From: Salinimonas chungwhensis DSM 16280
GTDB lineage: Bacteria > Pseudomonadota > Gammaproteobacteria > Enterobacterales > Alteromonadaceae
Length of the DNA stretch: 64,000 nucleotides
NCBI RefSeq assembly: GCF_000378185.1
Contig: NZ_KB899377.1
Coordinates: 124,001 to 188,000, forward strand
Reading direction: 5' to 3'
Below the pieces are notes generated by a model. It was given only the letters and a program-made list of their open reading frames with translations, did no database searches and was not told the DNA's origin. Shown one piece after another: positions 18,943-27,705 of this stretch. The position numbers and the translations under genes were made by a program. Each line of letters begins with the position of its first letter. The stretch's first letter is position 1.

Positions 18943-20559
18943 ATGTCTAAAGCTACAGAAATCTCTTCCCATGATGCTGGCGCAACGGCAGCGCATGAGG
19001 ATCACCATGAGCATCATATTCCCAAAGGAGTAATGCGGTGGATATTGACCACTAACCATAAAGATATTGGTACTTTATATCTGTGGTTCTCATTCATCAT
19101 GTTTCTTACCGGCGGCGCGATGGCAATGGTCATACGGGCTGAACTGTTTCAGCCAGGATTGCAGATCGTAGAGCCTGACTTCTTTAATCAGATGACCACT
19201 GTGCATGGTCTCATCATGGTATTTGGCGCTGTCATGCCGGCCTTTGTGGGTCTGGCTAACTGGTTAATTCCTATGATGATAGGTGCACCGGACATGGCGC
19301 TGCCGCGCATGAATAACTGGAGCTTCTGGATCTTACCTTTCGCCTTCGCGATTTTGCTGGCGTCGTTGTTTACAGAAGGCGGCGGGCCTAATTTTGGCTG
19401 GACATTTTACGCTCCCTTATCAACCACTTACAGTAATGACAGTACAGCCTTGTTTGTCTTCTCCGTCCATATAATGGGGATTTCCTCCATCATGGGCGCC
19501 ATTAATGTCATCGTGACGATTTTTAATATGCGCGCGCCGGGCATGAACTGGATGAAAATGCCGCTATTTGTCTGGACCTGGCTGATCACCGCATTCCTTC
19601 TTATTGCAGTTATGCCAGTACTGGCTGGTGCAGTGACCATGGTACTTACGGACAAGTTCTTTGGTACCAGCTTTTTCGATGCTGCCGGAGGCGGCGACCC
19701 GGTCATGTTCCAGCACATATTCTGGTTTTTCGGGCACCCTGAAGTTTACATCATGATCCTGCCTGCTTTTGGCATTATCTCCCATATCGTGCCGACCTTT
19801 GCGCGCAAACCCTTATTCGGTTATGCATCGATGGTCTATGCCACTGCGTCTATTGCCCTGCTGTCATTTATTGTCTGGGCGCATCATATGTTTACTACCG
19901 GAATGCCGGTTTACATGGAGATGTTCTTCATGTTCGCCACTATGCTTATTTCGGTGCCTACCGGGGTAAAAGTCTTTAACTGGGTGGCGACAATGTGGCG
20001 TGGGTCGATGACCTTTGAGGTGCCGATGCTCTTCGCACTGGCGTTTATTGTGCTATTTACCATCGGCGGCTTGTCTGGCCTGATGCTGGCCATCACACCG
20101 GTGGATTTTCAGTATCATGACACTTACTTCGTGGTAGCTCACTTTCATTATGTATTGGTGAGCGGTGCTATATTTTCCATTATGGCGGCGGTCTATTACT
20201 GGTTACCCAAATGGACCGGTCGGATGTTCAATATTGGTCTGGCCAAAACCCACTTCTGGTGTTCGTTAATCTCTGTCAACGTGCTGTTTTTCCCAATGCA
20301 TTTTGTGGGCCTGGCAGGCATGCCCCGACGCATACCTGATTATTCCCTGCAGTTTGCTGATTACAATCAGTGGATCAGTATCGGCGGATTTGCGTTTGGG
20401 CTGTCCCAGCTAATATTTCTTGCTGTAGTTATCCAGGCATGCCGCAAGCAGGGCGAGCCAGTAAGTGACCGTGTCTGGGAAGGCGCCAATGGCTTGGAAT
20501 GGGAAATTCCATCGCCAGCACCCTATCACACTTTTGAAACACCGCCGGTGGTTAAATAA
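18943..20559 (+). CDS. coxA: Cytochrome c oxidase subunit I
   Basis: This is the 538-residue catalytic subunit, holding heme a and the heme a3-CuB centre in the inner membrane, reducing O2 to water and pumping protons. Heme-copper family motifs are visible: [10 protein letters not shown] (a heme a ligand histidine), [11 protein letters not shown] (the CuB His with the cross-linked Tyr) and [15 protein letters not shown] (heme ligands near residue 390). The Glu in HPEV of the D-channel type and the helix VI context fit A-type oxidases. It begins nine bases after coxB. Confidence 0.97.
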   Translation: MSKATEISSHDAGATAAHEDHHEHHIPKGVMRWILTTNHKDIGTLYLWFSFIMFLTGGAMAMVIRAELFQPGLQIVEPDFFNQMTTVHGLIMVFGAVMPAFVGLANWLIPMMIGAPDMALPRMNNWSFWILPFAFAILLASLFTEGGGPNFGWTFYAPLSTTYSNDSTALFVFSVHIMGISSIMGAINVIVTIFNMRAPGMNWMKMPLFVWTWLITAFLLIAVMPVLAGAVTMVLTDKFFGTSFFDAAGGGDPVMFQHIFWFFGHPEVYIMILPAFGIISHIVPTFARKPLFGYASMVYATASIALLSFIVWAHHMFTTGMPVYMEMFFMFATMLISVPTGVKVFNWVATMWRGSMTFEVPMLFALAFIVLFTIGGLSGLMLAITPVDFQYHDTYFVVAHFHYVLVSGAIFSIMAAVYYWLPKWTGRMFNIGLAKTHFWCSLISVNVLFFPMHFVGLAGMPRRIPDYSLQFADYNQWISIGGFAFGLSQLIFLAVVIQACRKQGEPVSDRVWEGANGLEWEIPSPAPYHTFETPPVVK

Positions 20560-20561
20560 TT

Positions 20562-21146
20562 ATGGCTAAGCCTGCAAGCAACCGTGCAATGGTCACCCGG
20601 TTGGTGGTAATTGTTGTAGGCATGTTTGGGTTTGGTTTTGCCCTGGTACCGCTGTACGACGTATTTTGCAATATCACCGGTATCAACGGTAAAACCAATG
20701 CCAGCGCAGCTGTCTACACGGCCAAAGAGATAGACCGTAGCCGACAGGTCACAGTGGAGTTTTTAACCCGCACGCATACTGGTATGCCCTGGGAGTTCAG
20801 AGCAAACACTAAGCGTATCAAGGTCCACCCGGGGGAAATGGCTACCGTGAATTTCTATGTGCGCAACCCTATGCGCAAAGACTTTGTCGCCCAGGCAATT
20901 CCTTCAGTATCGCCGGGTGAGGCGGCCTTGTTTTTAAATAAAACCGAATGTTTTTGTTTTAACCAACAACCTTTGGCAGGCGGGGGTGAGGCAACTATGC
21001 CAATGTCTTTTTATGTAGACCCGCAAATACCAGAGGATATGACTTATTTTACTGTGCAGTACACGTTATTTGACGTCACAGCCCGGGCTGATTCGTTAGA
21101 TGACACTGATAATCCATTCCTTAACCGCACCGGACGCAGCGATTAA
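20562..21146 (+). CDS. ctaG: Cytochrome oxidase assembly protein CtaG/Cox11
   Basis: This 194-residue protein has one N-terminal membrane anchor (about residues 9-30) and a periplasmic immunoglobulin-like domain. It carries the copper motif CFCFNQQPL near residue 128 and the early VPLYDVFC. Cox11 delivers copper to the CuB site of subunit I. The gene begins two bases after coxA, so it is translated with the core subunits. Confidence 0.95.
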   Translation: MAKPASNRAMVTRLVVIVVGMFGFGFALVPLYDVFCNITGINGKTNASAAVYTAKEIDRSRQVTVEFLTRTHTGMPWEFRANTKRIKVHPGEMATVNFYVRNPMRKDFVAQAIPSVSPGEAALFLNKTECFCFNQQPLAGGGEATMPMSFYVDPQIPEDMTYFTVQYTLFDVTARADSLDDTDNPFLNRTGRSD

Positions 21147-21180
21147 GACCACTAATTGATGATGTGAGAGGAAGAAGGTA

Positions 21181-22059
21181 ATGCAGCAGTCTTACGAAAA
21201 ATATTATGTACCGGCGCAAAGCCCCTGGCCAATAGTCGGTGCGGTGGCACTGTTTTTAATTGCGGTGGGCGCTGCAAATGTGGTCATGGAGTACAGCAAC
21301 CAAAGCGATGGCTACGGCCCGTATATTTTAGCCCTTGGTCTGGTGGTATTGCTGGTAATGATAGTGGGCTGGTTCAAAAATCAAATTGACGAGTCAATGG
21401 CGGGCCTTTACAGCGCTCAGTTGGGGCGCTCATATCGTCAGGGTATGACCTGGTTTATCTTCTCTGAAATCATGTTTTTCGGGGCATTTTTTGGTGCTTT
21501 GTTTTACGCAAGAATGATTTCTGTGCCCTGGCTGGGAGGTGCATCAAATAATGCCATGACCAATGCTGTGTTATGGCCTGAGTTTCAGGCTTTGTGGCCA
21601 TTGGTTACAACCCCGGGGGGCACCACTACCGAAGCGATGGGGCCGGCCGGTTTGCCTACGATTAACACTATTATCCTCTTGATCTCGTCAGTGACGCTGC
21701 ACTTTGCGCATGTTGGACTTGAAAAAAATAAACGTAAGCAGTTGGCTTGGATGCTGGGAGCGACAATCGCATTGGGTGGTATCTTCTTATTTTTTCAGGT
21801 GCAGGAATATATTCATGCGTACCGGGATCTGGGCTTGACGCTGCAATCAGGAATTTATGGTAATACATTTTTTCTGTTGACCGGCTTCCATGGCATGCAT
21901 GTCACTTTGGGCACGATAATTTTGCTGGTGCTGTTTTTCAGGGTCTTGAAGGGCCATTTCACACCAGATAACCACTTTGCTTTTCAGGCCGGCGCCTGGT
22001 ACTGGCACTTTGTTGATGTGGTGTGGGTCATGCTGTTTCTTTTTGTCTACGTGCTGTAG
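21181..22059 (+). CDS. coxC: Cytochrome c oxidase subunit III
   Basis: The 292-residue integral membrane protein has about seven helices. The subunit III signatures are WFIFSEIMFFGAFF near residue 90, TGFHGMHVTLG near 237 and the C-terminal WYWHFVDVVWVMLF. Subunit III stabilises subunit I and proton uptake. A GAGGAAG site precedes the start. The N-terminal 25 residues include YYVPAQSPWP, common in gammaproteobacterial homologues. Confidence 0.96.
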   Translation: MQQSYEKYYVPAQSPWPIVGAVALFLIAVGAANVVMEYSNQSDGYGPYILALGLVVLLVMIVGWFKNQIDESMAGLYSAQLGRSYRQGMTWFIFSEIMFFGAFFGALFYARMISVPWLGGASNNAMTNAVLWPEFQALWPLVTTPGGTTTEAMGPAGLPTINTIILLISSVTLHFAHVGLEKNKRKQLAWMLGATIALGGIFLFFQVQEYIHAYRDLGLTLQSGIYGNTFFLLTGFHGMHVTLGTIILLVLFFRVLKGHFTPDNHFAFQAGAWYWHFVDVVWVMLFLFVYVL

Positions 22060-22067
22060 CGACTCGC

Positions 22068-22277
22068 TTAGTAAGGCCGGGGATTAAGATGAATAAGATC
22101 CATTGCCACCGCCAGCAAAATGAGTACTACGATACATACAGATGTGAGTACACGCCTGCCAATATATTTGCTCATCGGTTGCCCGTTGGGGTCATTCTTC
22201 ATCATTACACGCATCGCCATGAAAAGGTTAATCACCATGAAAATGAGCAAACTCACCAAAATTATCTTAACGATCAT
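22068..22277 (-). CDS. DUF2909 family twin-transmembrane protein
   Basis: This 69-residue minus-strand protein has two hydrophobic helices (about residues 3-25 and 45-64) joined by a basic loop (MKNDPNGQPMSKYIGRR). Its length and pattern match the DUF2909 family, which typically sits between cox subunit III and SURF1 genes. It lies antisense within the cox cluster, and its ATG is only three bases from the SURF1 start on the other strand. A GGG-rich site precedes the start. A role in oxidase assembly is inferred from position only. Confidence 0.75.
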   Translation of the reverse strand: MIVKIILVSLLIFMVINLFMAMRVMMKNDPNGQPMSKYIGRRVLTSVCIVVLILLAVAMDLIHLNPRPY

Positions 22278-22280
22278 AAT

Positions 22281-23036
22281 GTGTCCCTGACCCCTTATCC
22301 AAACGACCGCGCAAGCTTTTCTGCTAAACGCTGGGCTGCTGTGGTAGTGACGCTCCTTGCAATTGCGCTGATGTTTCGTCTGGGGCTATGGCAGCTGGAC
22401 CGAATGCATCAAAAAGAAGCACGTCTGGCTAGCATAGCGCAAAAACAAGCGCAGGGGACAGTTTCGTTGATGGATTTACCCGCACACCCCGTCGATATGC
22501 AGGATTACCCGGTTTCATTAAACGGCCGGGTGATGGACTCTACGCAGTTTTTTCTTGATAACCAAATATATGAAGGACGGGTCGGGTATCATCTGCTGGC
22601 TCCTGTAATAACCGCTACTGGTACGGTTCTGGTCAACTTTGGCTGGGTGTCTGGCGGGCAATATCGGGGCGCCCTTCCCGACGTCGCATTGCCCCGTGAG
22701 CTGACCACATTTTCCGGTACAGTCGCCCTACCTGCATTAAACCCGGTAGTGCGGGAAACAGCGACCGGCTATAACCAGAATAAAGTCCTGCTTCAGCAAA
22801 TTGATATTGCAACACTCAATCGCCAAACCGGCTTGCGTCTGAAACCTTTTATAGTTCAGCTAGAGCAACCCAGTGATAGTCAGTTCGAACGCGACTGGCG
22901 CCCGGTGGTCATGTCCCCCAAAAAGCACCTCGCCTACGCAGTACAGTGGTTTGGTTTGGCGCTGGCCGCATGCATCGTGGCATTAATTGTTTTCTTTCCC
23001 AGAGGTAACAGCAATGACAAAACAAACCTACACTAA
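22281..23036 (+). CDS. SURF1 family cytochrome oxidase assembly protein
   Basis: SURF1 (Shy1) proteins help insert heme a into subunit I. The 251 residues show an N-terminal helix (AAVVVTLLAIALMFRLGLWQ) followed by the family motif WQLDRMHQKE, a periplasmic domain with VLVNFGWV and a C-terminal helix preceded by HLAYAVQWFGLA. I chose the GTG at 22281 because longer in-frame starts would lie inside the opposing DUF2909 gene and read as unlikely protein; no good ribosome-binding site is visible. Its 3' end overlaps the next gene by 23 bases. Confidence 0.9.
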   Translation: MSLTPYPNDRASFSAKRWAAVVVTLLAIALMFRLGLWQLDRMHQKEARLASIAQKQAQGTVSLMDLPAHPVDMQDYPVSLNGRVMDSTQFFLDNQIYEGRVGYHLLAPVITATGTVLVNFGWVSGGQYRGALPDVALPRELTTFSGTVALPALNPVVRETATGYNQNKVLLQQIDIATLNRQTGLRLKPFIVQLEQPSDSQFERDWRPVVMSPKKHLAYAVQWFGLALAACIVALIVFFPRGNSNDKTNLH

Positions 23037-23577
23037 ACGTCTGACCTTTTTTGGGGTTCTGGTCGCCTTTGTGGTGCCGGTATTAATTGCAAAAGTAGCG
23101 CTGGACAATAACTGGTTTAACCGGGGAAGTACGAACAACGGTGAGCTGATTCAGCCAGTGGTGGACTTTAGTGCGGCGCTGGACCAACAGCCACCAAAAT
23201 GGCGGCTGGTTTATCGTATACCCTCACGCTGTGAGGCCAGCTGCCAAAACGCGATTTATAGCATTCAGCAGGTTTGGCTGGCGCTGGGGCGTGAGACCGA
23301 CCGGGCCCAGGCTACCCTAATTGTTACGGAAACCAGCGACCCTGAAGTAGTCAGTAAACTTGACAGCCATTCCCGACTGAAGATCGTGAATACAAACCGA
23401 GCCACGGCAGATAAGCGATTAAAGCAATATGGCGATAACAGCGTTTATCTTGTTGATACATTGAATCAAGCCATGCTGCGCTACGCAGTCAGCGCTGATC
23501 GTGAAGAGGCAGTACTCAACAGTCGCGACATTTTGGCGGATGTTAAAAAGCTGATGAAACTGTCACGGATTGGCTAA
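23014..23577 (+). CDS. Membrane-anchored SCO/thioredoxin-like CxxxC protein of the cox cluster
   Basis: The 187-residue product has an N-terminal anchor helix (about residues 9-30) and a periplasmic domain. The segment WRLVYRIPSRCEASC mirrors the [15 protein letters not shown] of the SCO protein encoded 2.5 kb downstream, giving a CxxxC pair. A later VYLVDTLNQ segment aligns with SCO's YLVDHSG, but the copper-ligand histidine reads threonine. It is therefore a probable thioredoxin-fold relative of SCO, perhaps a disulfide reductase or assembly factor; that is inference. It overlaps SURF1 by 23 bases and ctaA follows after 14 bases, so it belongs to the operon. Confidence 0.82.
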   Translation: MTKQTYTKRLTFFGVLVAFVVPVLIAKVALDNNWFNRGSTNNGELIQPVVDFSAALDQQPPKWRLVYRIPSRCEASCQNAIYSIQQVWLALGRETDRAQATLIVTETSDPEVVSKLDSHSRLKIVNTNRATADKRLKQYGDNSVYLVDTLNQAMLRYAVSADREEAVLNSRDILADVKKLMKLSRIG

Positions 23578-23591
23578 CAGGAGACTGCCGC

Positions 23592-24581
23592 ATGCGCAAA
23601 TTCATATTTTGTAGTTTACTGATGGCCATAGTGGTGATTGTACTTGGTGCCTATACCCGCCTGACGGACGCAGGCCTGGGGTGCCCTGACTGGCCCGGCT
23701 GTTACGGGGAGTTATTTGTCCCTTCCTCTGAGGATAAAGTTAATGCGGCGAACAGCGCATTCCCAGAGCGCCCGCTGGAGCCCGCGAAAGCGTGGAGTGA
23801 AATGGTACACCGTTATTTTGCCGGGGGGCTGGGAATAATGATATTTGTGATTGCCGGATGGGCGCTTATAAAAAGAGATCCCAGAATGCCAGTAGGCCTG
23901 CCGTTGTTTTTATGTGGCTTAGTTGTTTTTCAGGCTGCTCTGGGGATGTGGACAGTGACCCTGAACTTGTTACCAGTGATAGTCATGGGTCACCTCCTGG
24001 GCGGCTTTGGCGTTCTGACCTGCTTATTTATTTTGTATCTGCGATTAAGCCCGGCGATGTGCCGCGACAAGTTAAAATCTGCTAAACGAATGCTGGGATT
24101 TGCTTTTGTGGGAATGATTATTCTGGGCTGTCAGATAGCGCTGGGGGGATGGACTTCGGCCAATTATGCTGCGCTGGCCTGTACAAATTTACCGGTTTGC
24201 GAAGGACAGTGGTGGACCCAAATTGATGTTCCGGGAGCCTATAGTGTGCCGCCGGCAGACAATTATGAGTTTGGCGTGCATGATTATCCCGCCCGCATGA
24301 CGATGCACATCATACACCGCGCCGGTGCGCTAATCACCTTTGCGTACCTGCTTACATTAGGTATTTGGCTACTCCGGGTTCGCTCCAAATTACTGAACTC
24401 GGCTGGCACTGCACTTATTACGGTATTAAGCGCTCAGGTGGGTCTGGGGATCAGTAATGTGGTCATGAGCCTGCCACTGACTATCGCGGTGGCGCATAAC
24501 TTTGTAGCGGCGATGTTGCTGCTCATTATGGTGTGGATCACCTTCAACTTGTCAGTTATCCAACGGAGGGCGCATGGCTAA
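23592..24581 (+). CDS. ctaA: Heme A synthase (COX15/CtaA)
   Basis: CtaA oxidises the C8 methyl of heme O to a formyl group, making heme A for the oxidase. The 329-residue membrane protein has eight predicted helices in two homologous halves. Visible family motifs are [20 protein letters not shown] near residue 20, [11 protein letters not shown] (heme-ligand His near residue 73), MGHLLGG and [11 protein letters not shown]. The second conserved cysteine pair is CTNLPVC. AGGAG precedes the ATG. Its end overlaps ctaB by eight bases. Confidence 0.95.
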   Translation: MRKFIFCSLLMAIVVIVLGAYTRLTDAGLGCPDWPGCYGELFVPSSEDKVNAANSAFPERPLEPAKAWSEMVHRYFAGGLGIMIFVIAGWALIKRDPRMPVGLPLFLCGLVVFQAALGMWTVTLNLLPVIVMGHLLGGFGVLTCLFILYLRLSPAMCRDKLKSAKRMLGFAFVGMIILGCQIALGGWTSANYAALACTNLPVCEGQWWTQIDVPGAYSVPPADNYEFGVHDYPARMTMHIIHRAGALITFAYLLTLGIWLLRVRSKLLNSAGTALITVLSAQVGLGISNVVMSLPLTIAVAHNFVAAMLLLIMVWITFNLSVIQRRAHG

Positions 24582-25491
24582 AACAGCAAATCTTACGTCT
24601 TATGAGGCCGGCGTCAGCAAAATTCCACGCTGGCGCGAATATTATGAACTTACCAAACCCCGGGTCGTCATGTTGCTTCTGCTCACCGCGCTGGTGGGCA
24701 TGTGCCTGGCCTCTGACAGCTGGATTTCTGCAACAGTCCTGGTCACTGGTTTGCTGGGAATCGGGCTGTTGGCAAGCAGTGCAGCGGTGATTAACCACGT
24801 GGTGGACCATCGCATTGACAGCATCATGGCGCGGACATTTAACCGGCCCGTGGCCAAAGGCCGGATCCCTGTAGCCAAGGCGATATACTTTGCCATAGCA
24901 CTGGGCGTCACCGGCTTTTTTATTCTGAGTGTCTGGGTAAATGCACTTACTGCGTGGCTGACGCTGGCATCGCTGGTAGGGTATGCGGGGGTCTATACGA
25001 TGTTTTTGAAACGCGCCACCCCGCAAAATATTGTTATAGGTGGCCTGGCCGGAGCAGCACCGCCTTTATTGGGATGGACAGCGGTTACCGGCAGTATTCA
25101 TGCACATGCTTTATTGCTGGTGCTGATTATTTACACCTGGACTCCTCCCCACTTCTGGGCCCTGGCGATTCATCGTGAACGCGACTACGCAAAAGCGAAT
25201 GTTCCCATGTTACCTGTTACGCACGGCATCAGCTTCACTAAAACCTGGATTTTAGGATATACCTTGTTGCTGATGCTGGTGGGATTTATGCCCTACTTGG
25301 TGGGAATGTCTGCACTCATTTATCTGGTGGGAGCCACAGTGCTGAATCTGATATTTGTAGGTTATGCCTGGAAACTTAAATTTAACGATGAACCAGGCTG
25401 GGCGATGAAGACATTTCGCTTTTCAATCATTCATCTCATGGTATTGTTTGTGGTACTACTGCTTGATCATTATGTACCTGTAACACTATGA
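24574..25491 (+). CDS. ctaB: Protoheme IX farnesyltransferase (heme O synthase)
   Basis: CtaB/CyoE attaches a farnesyl group to protoheme to make heme O, the substrate of CtaA. The 305-residue UbiA-superfamily membrane protein has the prenyl-diphosphate motif [19 protein letters not shown] (about residues 72-90), the second aspartate-rich region [13 protein letters not shown] and about eight or nine helices. It overlaps ctaA upstream and the SCO gene downstream (ATGA), showing translational coupling. Confidence 0.95.
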   Translation: MAKTANLTSYEAGVSKIPRWREYYELTKPRVVMLLLLTALVGMCLASDSWISATVLVTGLLGIGLLASSAAVINHVVDHRIDSIMARTFNRPVAKGRIPVAKAIYFAIALGVTGFFILSVWVNALTAWLTLASLVGYAGVYTMFLKRATPQNIVIGGLAGAAPPLLGWTAVTGSIHAHALLLVLIIYTWTPPHFWALAIHRERDYAKANVPMLPVTHGISFTKTWILGYTLLLMLVGFMPYLVGMSALIYLVGATVLNLIFVGYAWKLKFNDEPGWAMKTFRFSIIHLMVLFVVLLLDHYVPVTL

Positions 25492-26150
25492 AACAAAATA
25501 ACCTTGTGGGCCTGGTTCTTATCGTTGCATTTATAGGCGGTATTTGGGCGGCAATAAATGTGGCCCCGCCTGCTACAAATATCAGTACTGAGGCAACCGA
25601 TGCAGAGTATTTTCAACACTACCCTGCTGCCAGGGCGTTACCCGAATTTTCCTTGTACACCGCCGACGATAAAGAACTGACCAGCAGCGATCTGCAAAAT
25701 CAATGGACCCTGGTATTTCTGGGATATACGTTTTGTCCTGATATCTGCCCGGCCACAATGGCGGCGCTTAGTCGTGTCTACCCTGAACTACAGAAAATAG
25801 ACAGCGAGTATCCCATCAAAGTGTTGTTTTTGTCCGTCGACCCGAAGCGTGACACACCGCAGCGCCTTTCAAGTTATAAAACACACTTCAATGATGCGTT
25901 CATAGCAGCCAGCGGTCCGCATAACCAACTGTTCCCCCTGGTCAGAAGTTTTGGCTTGATGTACTCTATGCCAGAGAGTACTGATCAGAGCGATTACCTG
26001 GTCGATCATAGCGGCTCAGTAGTTTTGGTCGGGCCGGATGCTGAAGTTATAGGGCGTTTTAAACCGCAGGCCGAACCGGGGCAGCTTTCTATCGCCAATC
26101 CTGCGCATATCCTGAGCGATTTACCTGGCATTGTAGCCACCAAGTCATAA
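25488..26150 (+). CDS. SCO1/SenC family copper chaperone
   Basis: The 220-residue protein has one N-terminal membrane anchor and a periplasmic thioredoxin-fold domain. The copper-binding CPDICPATM motif is near residue 84, and the third ligand histidine is in YLVDHSG near 170. SCO proteins deliver copper to, or keep reduced, the CuA site of subunit II. It is the last gene of the cox cluster, overlapping ctaB by four bases. No clear terminator follows. Confidence 0.94.
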   Translation: MKQNNLVGLVLIVAFIGGIWAAINVAPPATNISTEATDAEYFQHYPAARALPEFSLYTADDKELTSSDLQNQWTLVFLGYTFCPDICPATMAALSRVYPELQKIDSEYPIKVLFLSVDPKRDTPQRLSSYKTHFNDAFIAASGPHNQLFPLVRSFGLMYSMPESTDQSDYLVDHSGSVVLVGPDAEVIGRFKPQAEPGQLSIANPAHILSDLPGIVATKS

Positions 26151-26606
26151 CTGATACAGGTTTCTTCACGTATTGGGCAGGTCGTTTTACCTGGATTGTG
26201 ACGATACCTGGCTATCAATTTGCTGAACTATCGACTTGCTGAACTATGACTGGCTGATAACTAATGTAGCTATGGTGCTGATTACCTCTTCAACTAATGT
26301 TCACCCACTCTCAGGCTTTGCCGAAGTGTGGGATTGACGGGCTCCCTCAGAGGTAGGCTTGTGCTTTGTCTTTTAGTCCGGCAAACGCATTCTGCCGGAT
26401 TAACAGCAGATAAGTGCTGACGGTGTGCAGGTCAACAATAGCGATAAAACAGTAGGGCAGTCAGTGCAGTTTACTAACAGGCCCTGCAATATCACTATCT
26501 TTGCTAACTAACATCCATTTGATATAAATTTTATATCAACAGGTTTGGTATGGTTTGTTCACTTGCCATCCTAAATGACTGTTGTATCGAAACAAAGCTA
26601 CGCGCA
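26151..26606. other. 456-base convergent intergenic region with repeats and a palindrome
   Basis: No credible gene lies between the SCO gene and the convergent deacetylase gene. Three features stand out: a degenerate 16-base tandem repeat at 26220-26263 (TTGCTGAACTATCGAC, TTGCTGAACTATGACT, then a shorter copy), a stem TCCGGCA/TGCCGGA at 26377-26399 without a T run, and a perfect 10-base inverted repeat at 26519-26539. Confidence 0.6.
26519..26539. repeat. Perfect A/T-rich inverted repeat (10-bp arms, 1-base centre)
   Basis: TTGATATAAA and TTTATATCAA flank a single T. Such symmetry is typical of a dimeric regulator's operator rather than of a terminator, but it lies between the 3' ends of two convergent genes, so its role is unclear. 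Confidence 0.6.
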
Positions 26607-27689
26607 TTAGTCAGGAAACTGGCCATTCTCATCAGCCACAAAAAAGGGTTGTGAGTACCAGTAGTACTTTTCCGGGCGACTTTGTGAAGGTGCCGTGCAA
26701 TTTACCCGCGACCGGCCAGTAGGCAGACTTTTTTCAACCGTAAAGGTTACAGCGTTATTACTTGTTGTGACCGCGATGGCTTGGCCCTGAAAGTAGCAGG
26801 CCACCTGACTAAGCCGGACATCATCAGTTTCCACATTAAGCGTAACCTCATGGGGTGGCCGGGTATCAGTTATGTGTGGATCGGAGACCGAACTGTCGGT
26901 GACAGGTAACGCCAAACTGTTCATTTTCGTTTTCAGGCTTTTCAGGTTTGCGTAGGGGCCGGCAGCAGGAAAGCGGGGAAGCGCGGCAAAGTTAGCGTGA
27001 GGTCCGATGGCGCCTGAGTGTTGCCCAAAGCCAATGTATCCGGCTTCTTCAACCTTTAACGCTAACGCTTCATTGAATTCTCCGAATGGGTAAGCCAGAT
27101 AGTTGTCAACATTATCAAGACGGGACGTCAGTATGTCCTGCGCTTCTTGAACATTATTCCATACCCGCTCAAGCCACTGTTCATCGCTCTCGTTCTGGTT
27201 GCGATTCAACATATGCAGGTGACCCATCGTATGATTGGCAAAGCTGACATTCTCCTGTGCCATTTTCTGCACTTGCGCCCAGCTCAGCTGGTCTGCGCGC
27301 TGTCCAATGGTGTCTGGGTTAATAAAAATGGTGTAGGGAAACTCATATTTTTGTAAAACAGGATGTGCATTTTCCAATATATTGGCGTAACCGTCGTCAA
27401 AGGTAATTGCCAGCGCGTCATCGGGTAGCGATTTGCCGTTTTGCGTAGCTTCAACAATCTCTTTTAGTGGTAAGACCGTGTGATGGTTATTGATATACCT
27501 CATATGTTCAGCGAATACTTTCTGTGAAACGCTGGTACTGGCCGGCGTCTGAGATGAAACATGATGATAGAGAAGAACCGGGGCGCTTGTCTGGTCTGCC
27601 AGGGTTGCCGTGCTGCCAAACAGACAAATAACGAATAATAAGCGATTGGTCAGTAACGCTAAAAAATGCTGTATCGTGTTACACTTCAC
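26607..27689 (-). CDS. Polysaccharide deacetylase family protein (carbohydrate esterase 4)
   Basis: The 360-residue product has a signal peptide (LLFVICLFGSTATLA, cleavage near residue 32), then a NodB-homology domain with LLYHHVS, the metal Asp-Asp motif TFDDGYANI near residue 105, and the histidine pair in NHTMGHLHM, followed by YPFGEFNEA. Such enzymes remove N-acetyl groups from polysaccharides in the envelope or outside. A C-terminal beta-rich domain of about 85 residues with two cysteines may bind carbohydrate. I chose GTG 27689, with AGGA eight bases upstream; the longer frame overlaps the divergent MATE gene. Confidence 0.85.
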   Translation of the reverse strand: MKCNTIQHFLALLTNRLLFVICLFGSTATLADQTSAPVLLYHHVSSQTPASTSVSQKVFAEHMRYINNHHTVLPLKEIVEATQNGKSLPDDALAITFDDGYANILENAHPVLQKYEFPYTIFINPDTIGQRADQLSWAQVQKMAQENVSFANHTMGHLHMLNRNQNESDEQWLERVWNNVQEAQDILTSRLDNVDNYLAYPFGEFNEALALKVEEAGYIGFGQHSGAIGPHANFAALPRFPAAGPYANLKSLKTKMNSLALPVTDSSVSDPHITDTRPPHEVTLNVETDDVRLSQVACYFQGQAIAVTTSNNAVTFTVEKSLPTGRSRVNCTAPSQSRPEKYYWYSQPFFVADENGQFPD

Positions 27690-27705
27690 AAAATTTTCCT
27701 CATAA

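Noticed and set aside
26006..26218. Minus-strand frame at the end of the SCO gene
   Set aside because: Mostly antisense to the conserved SCO C-terminus.
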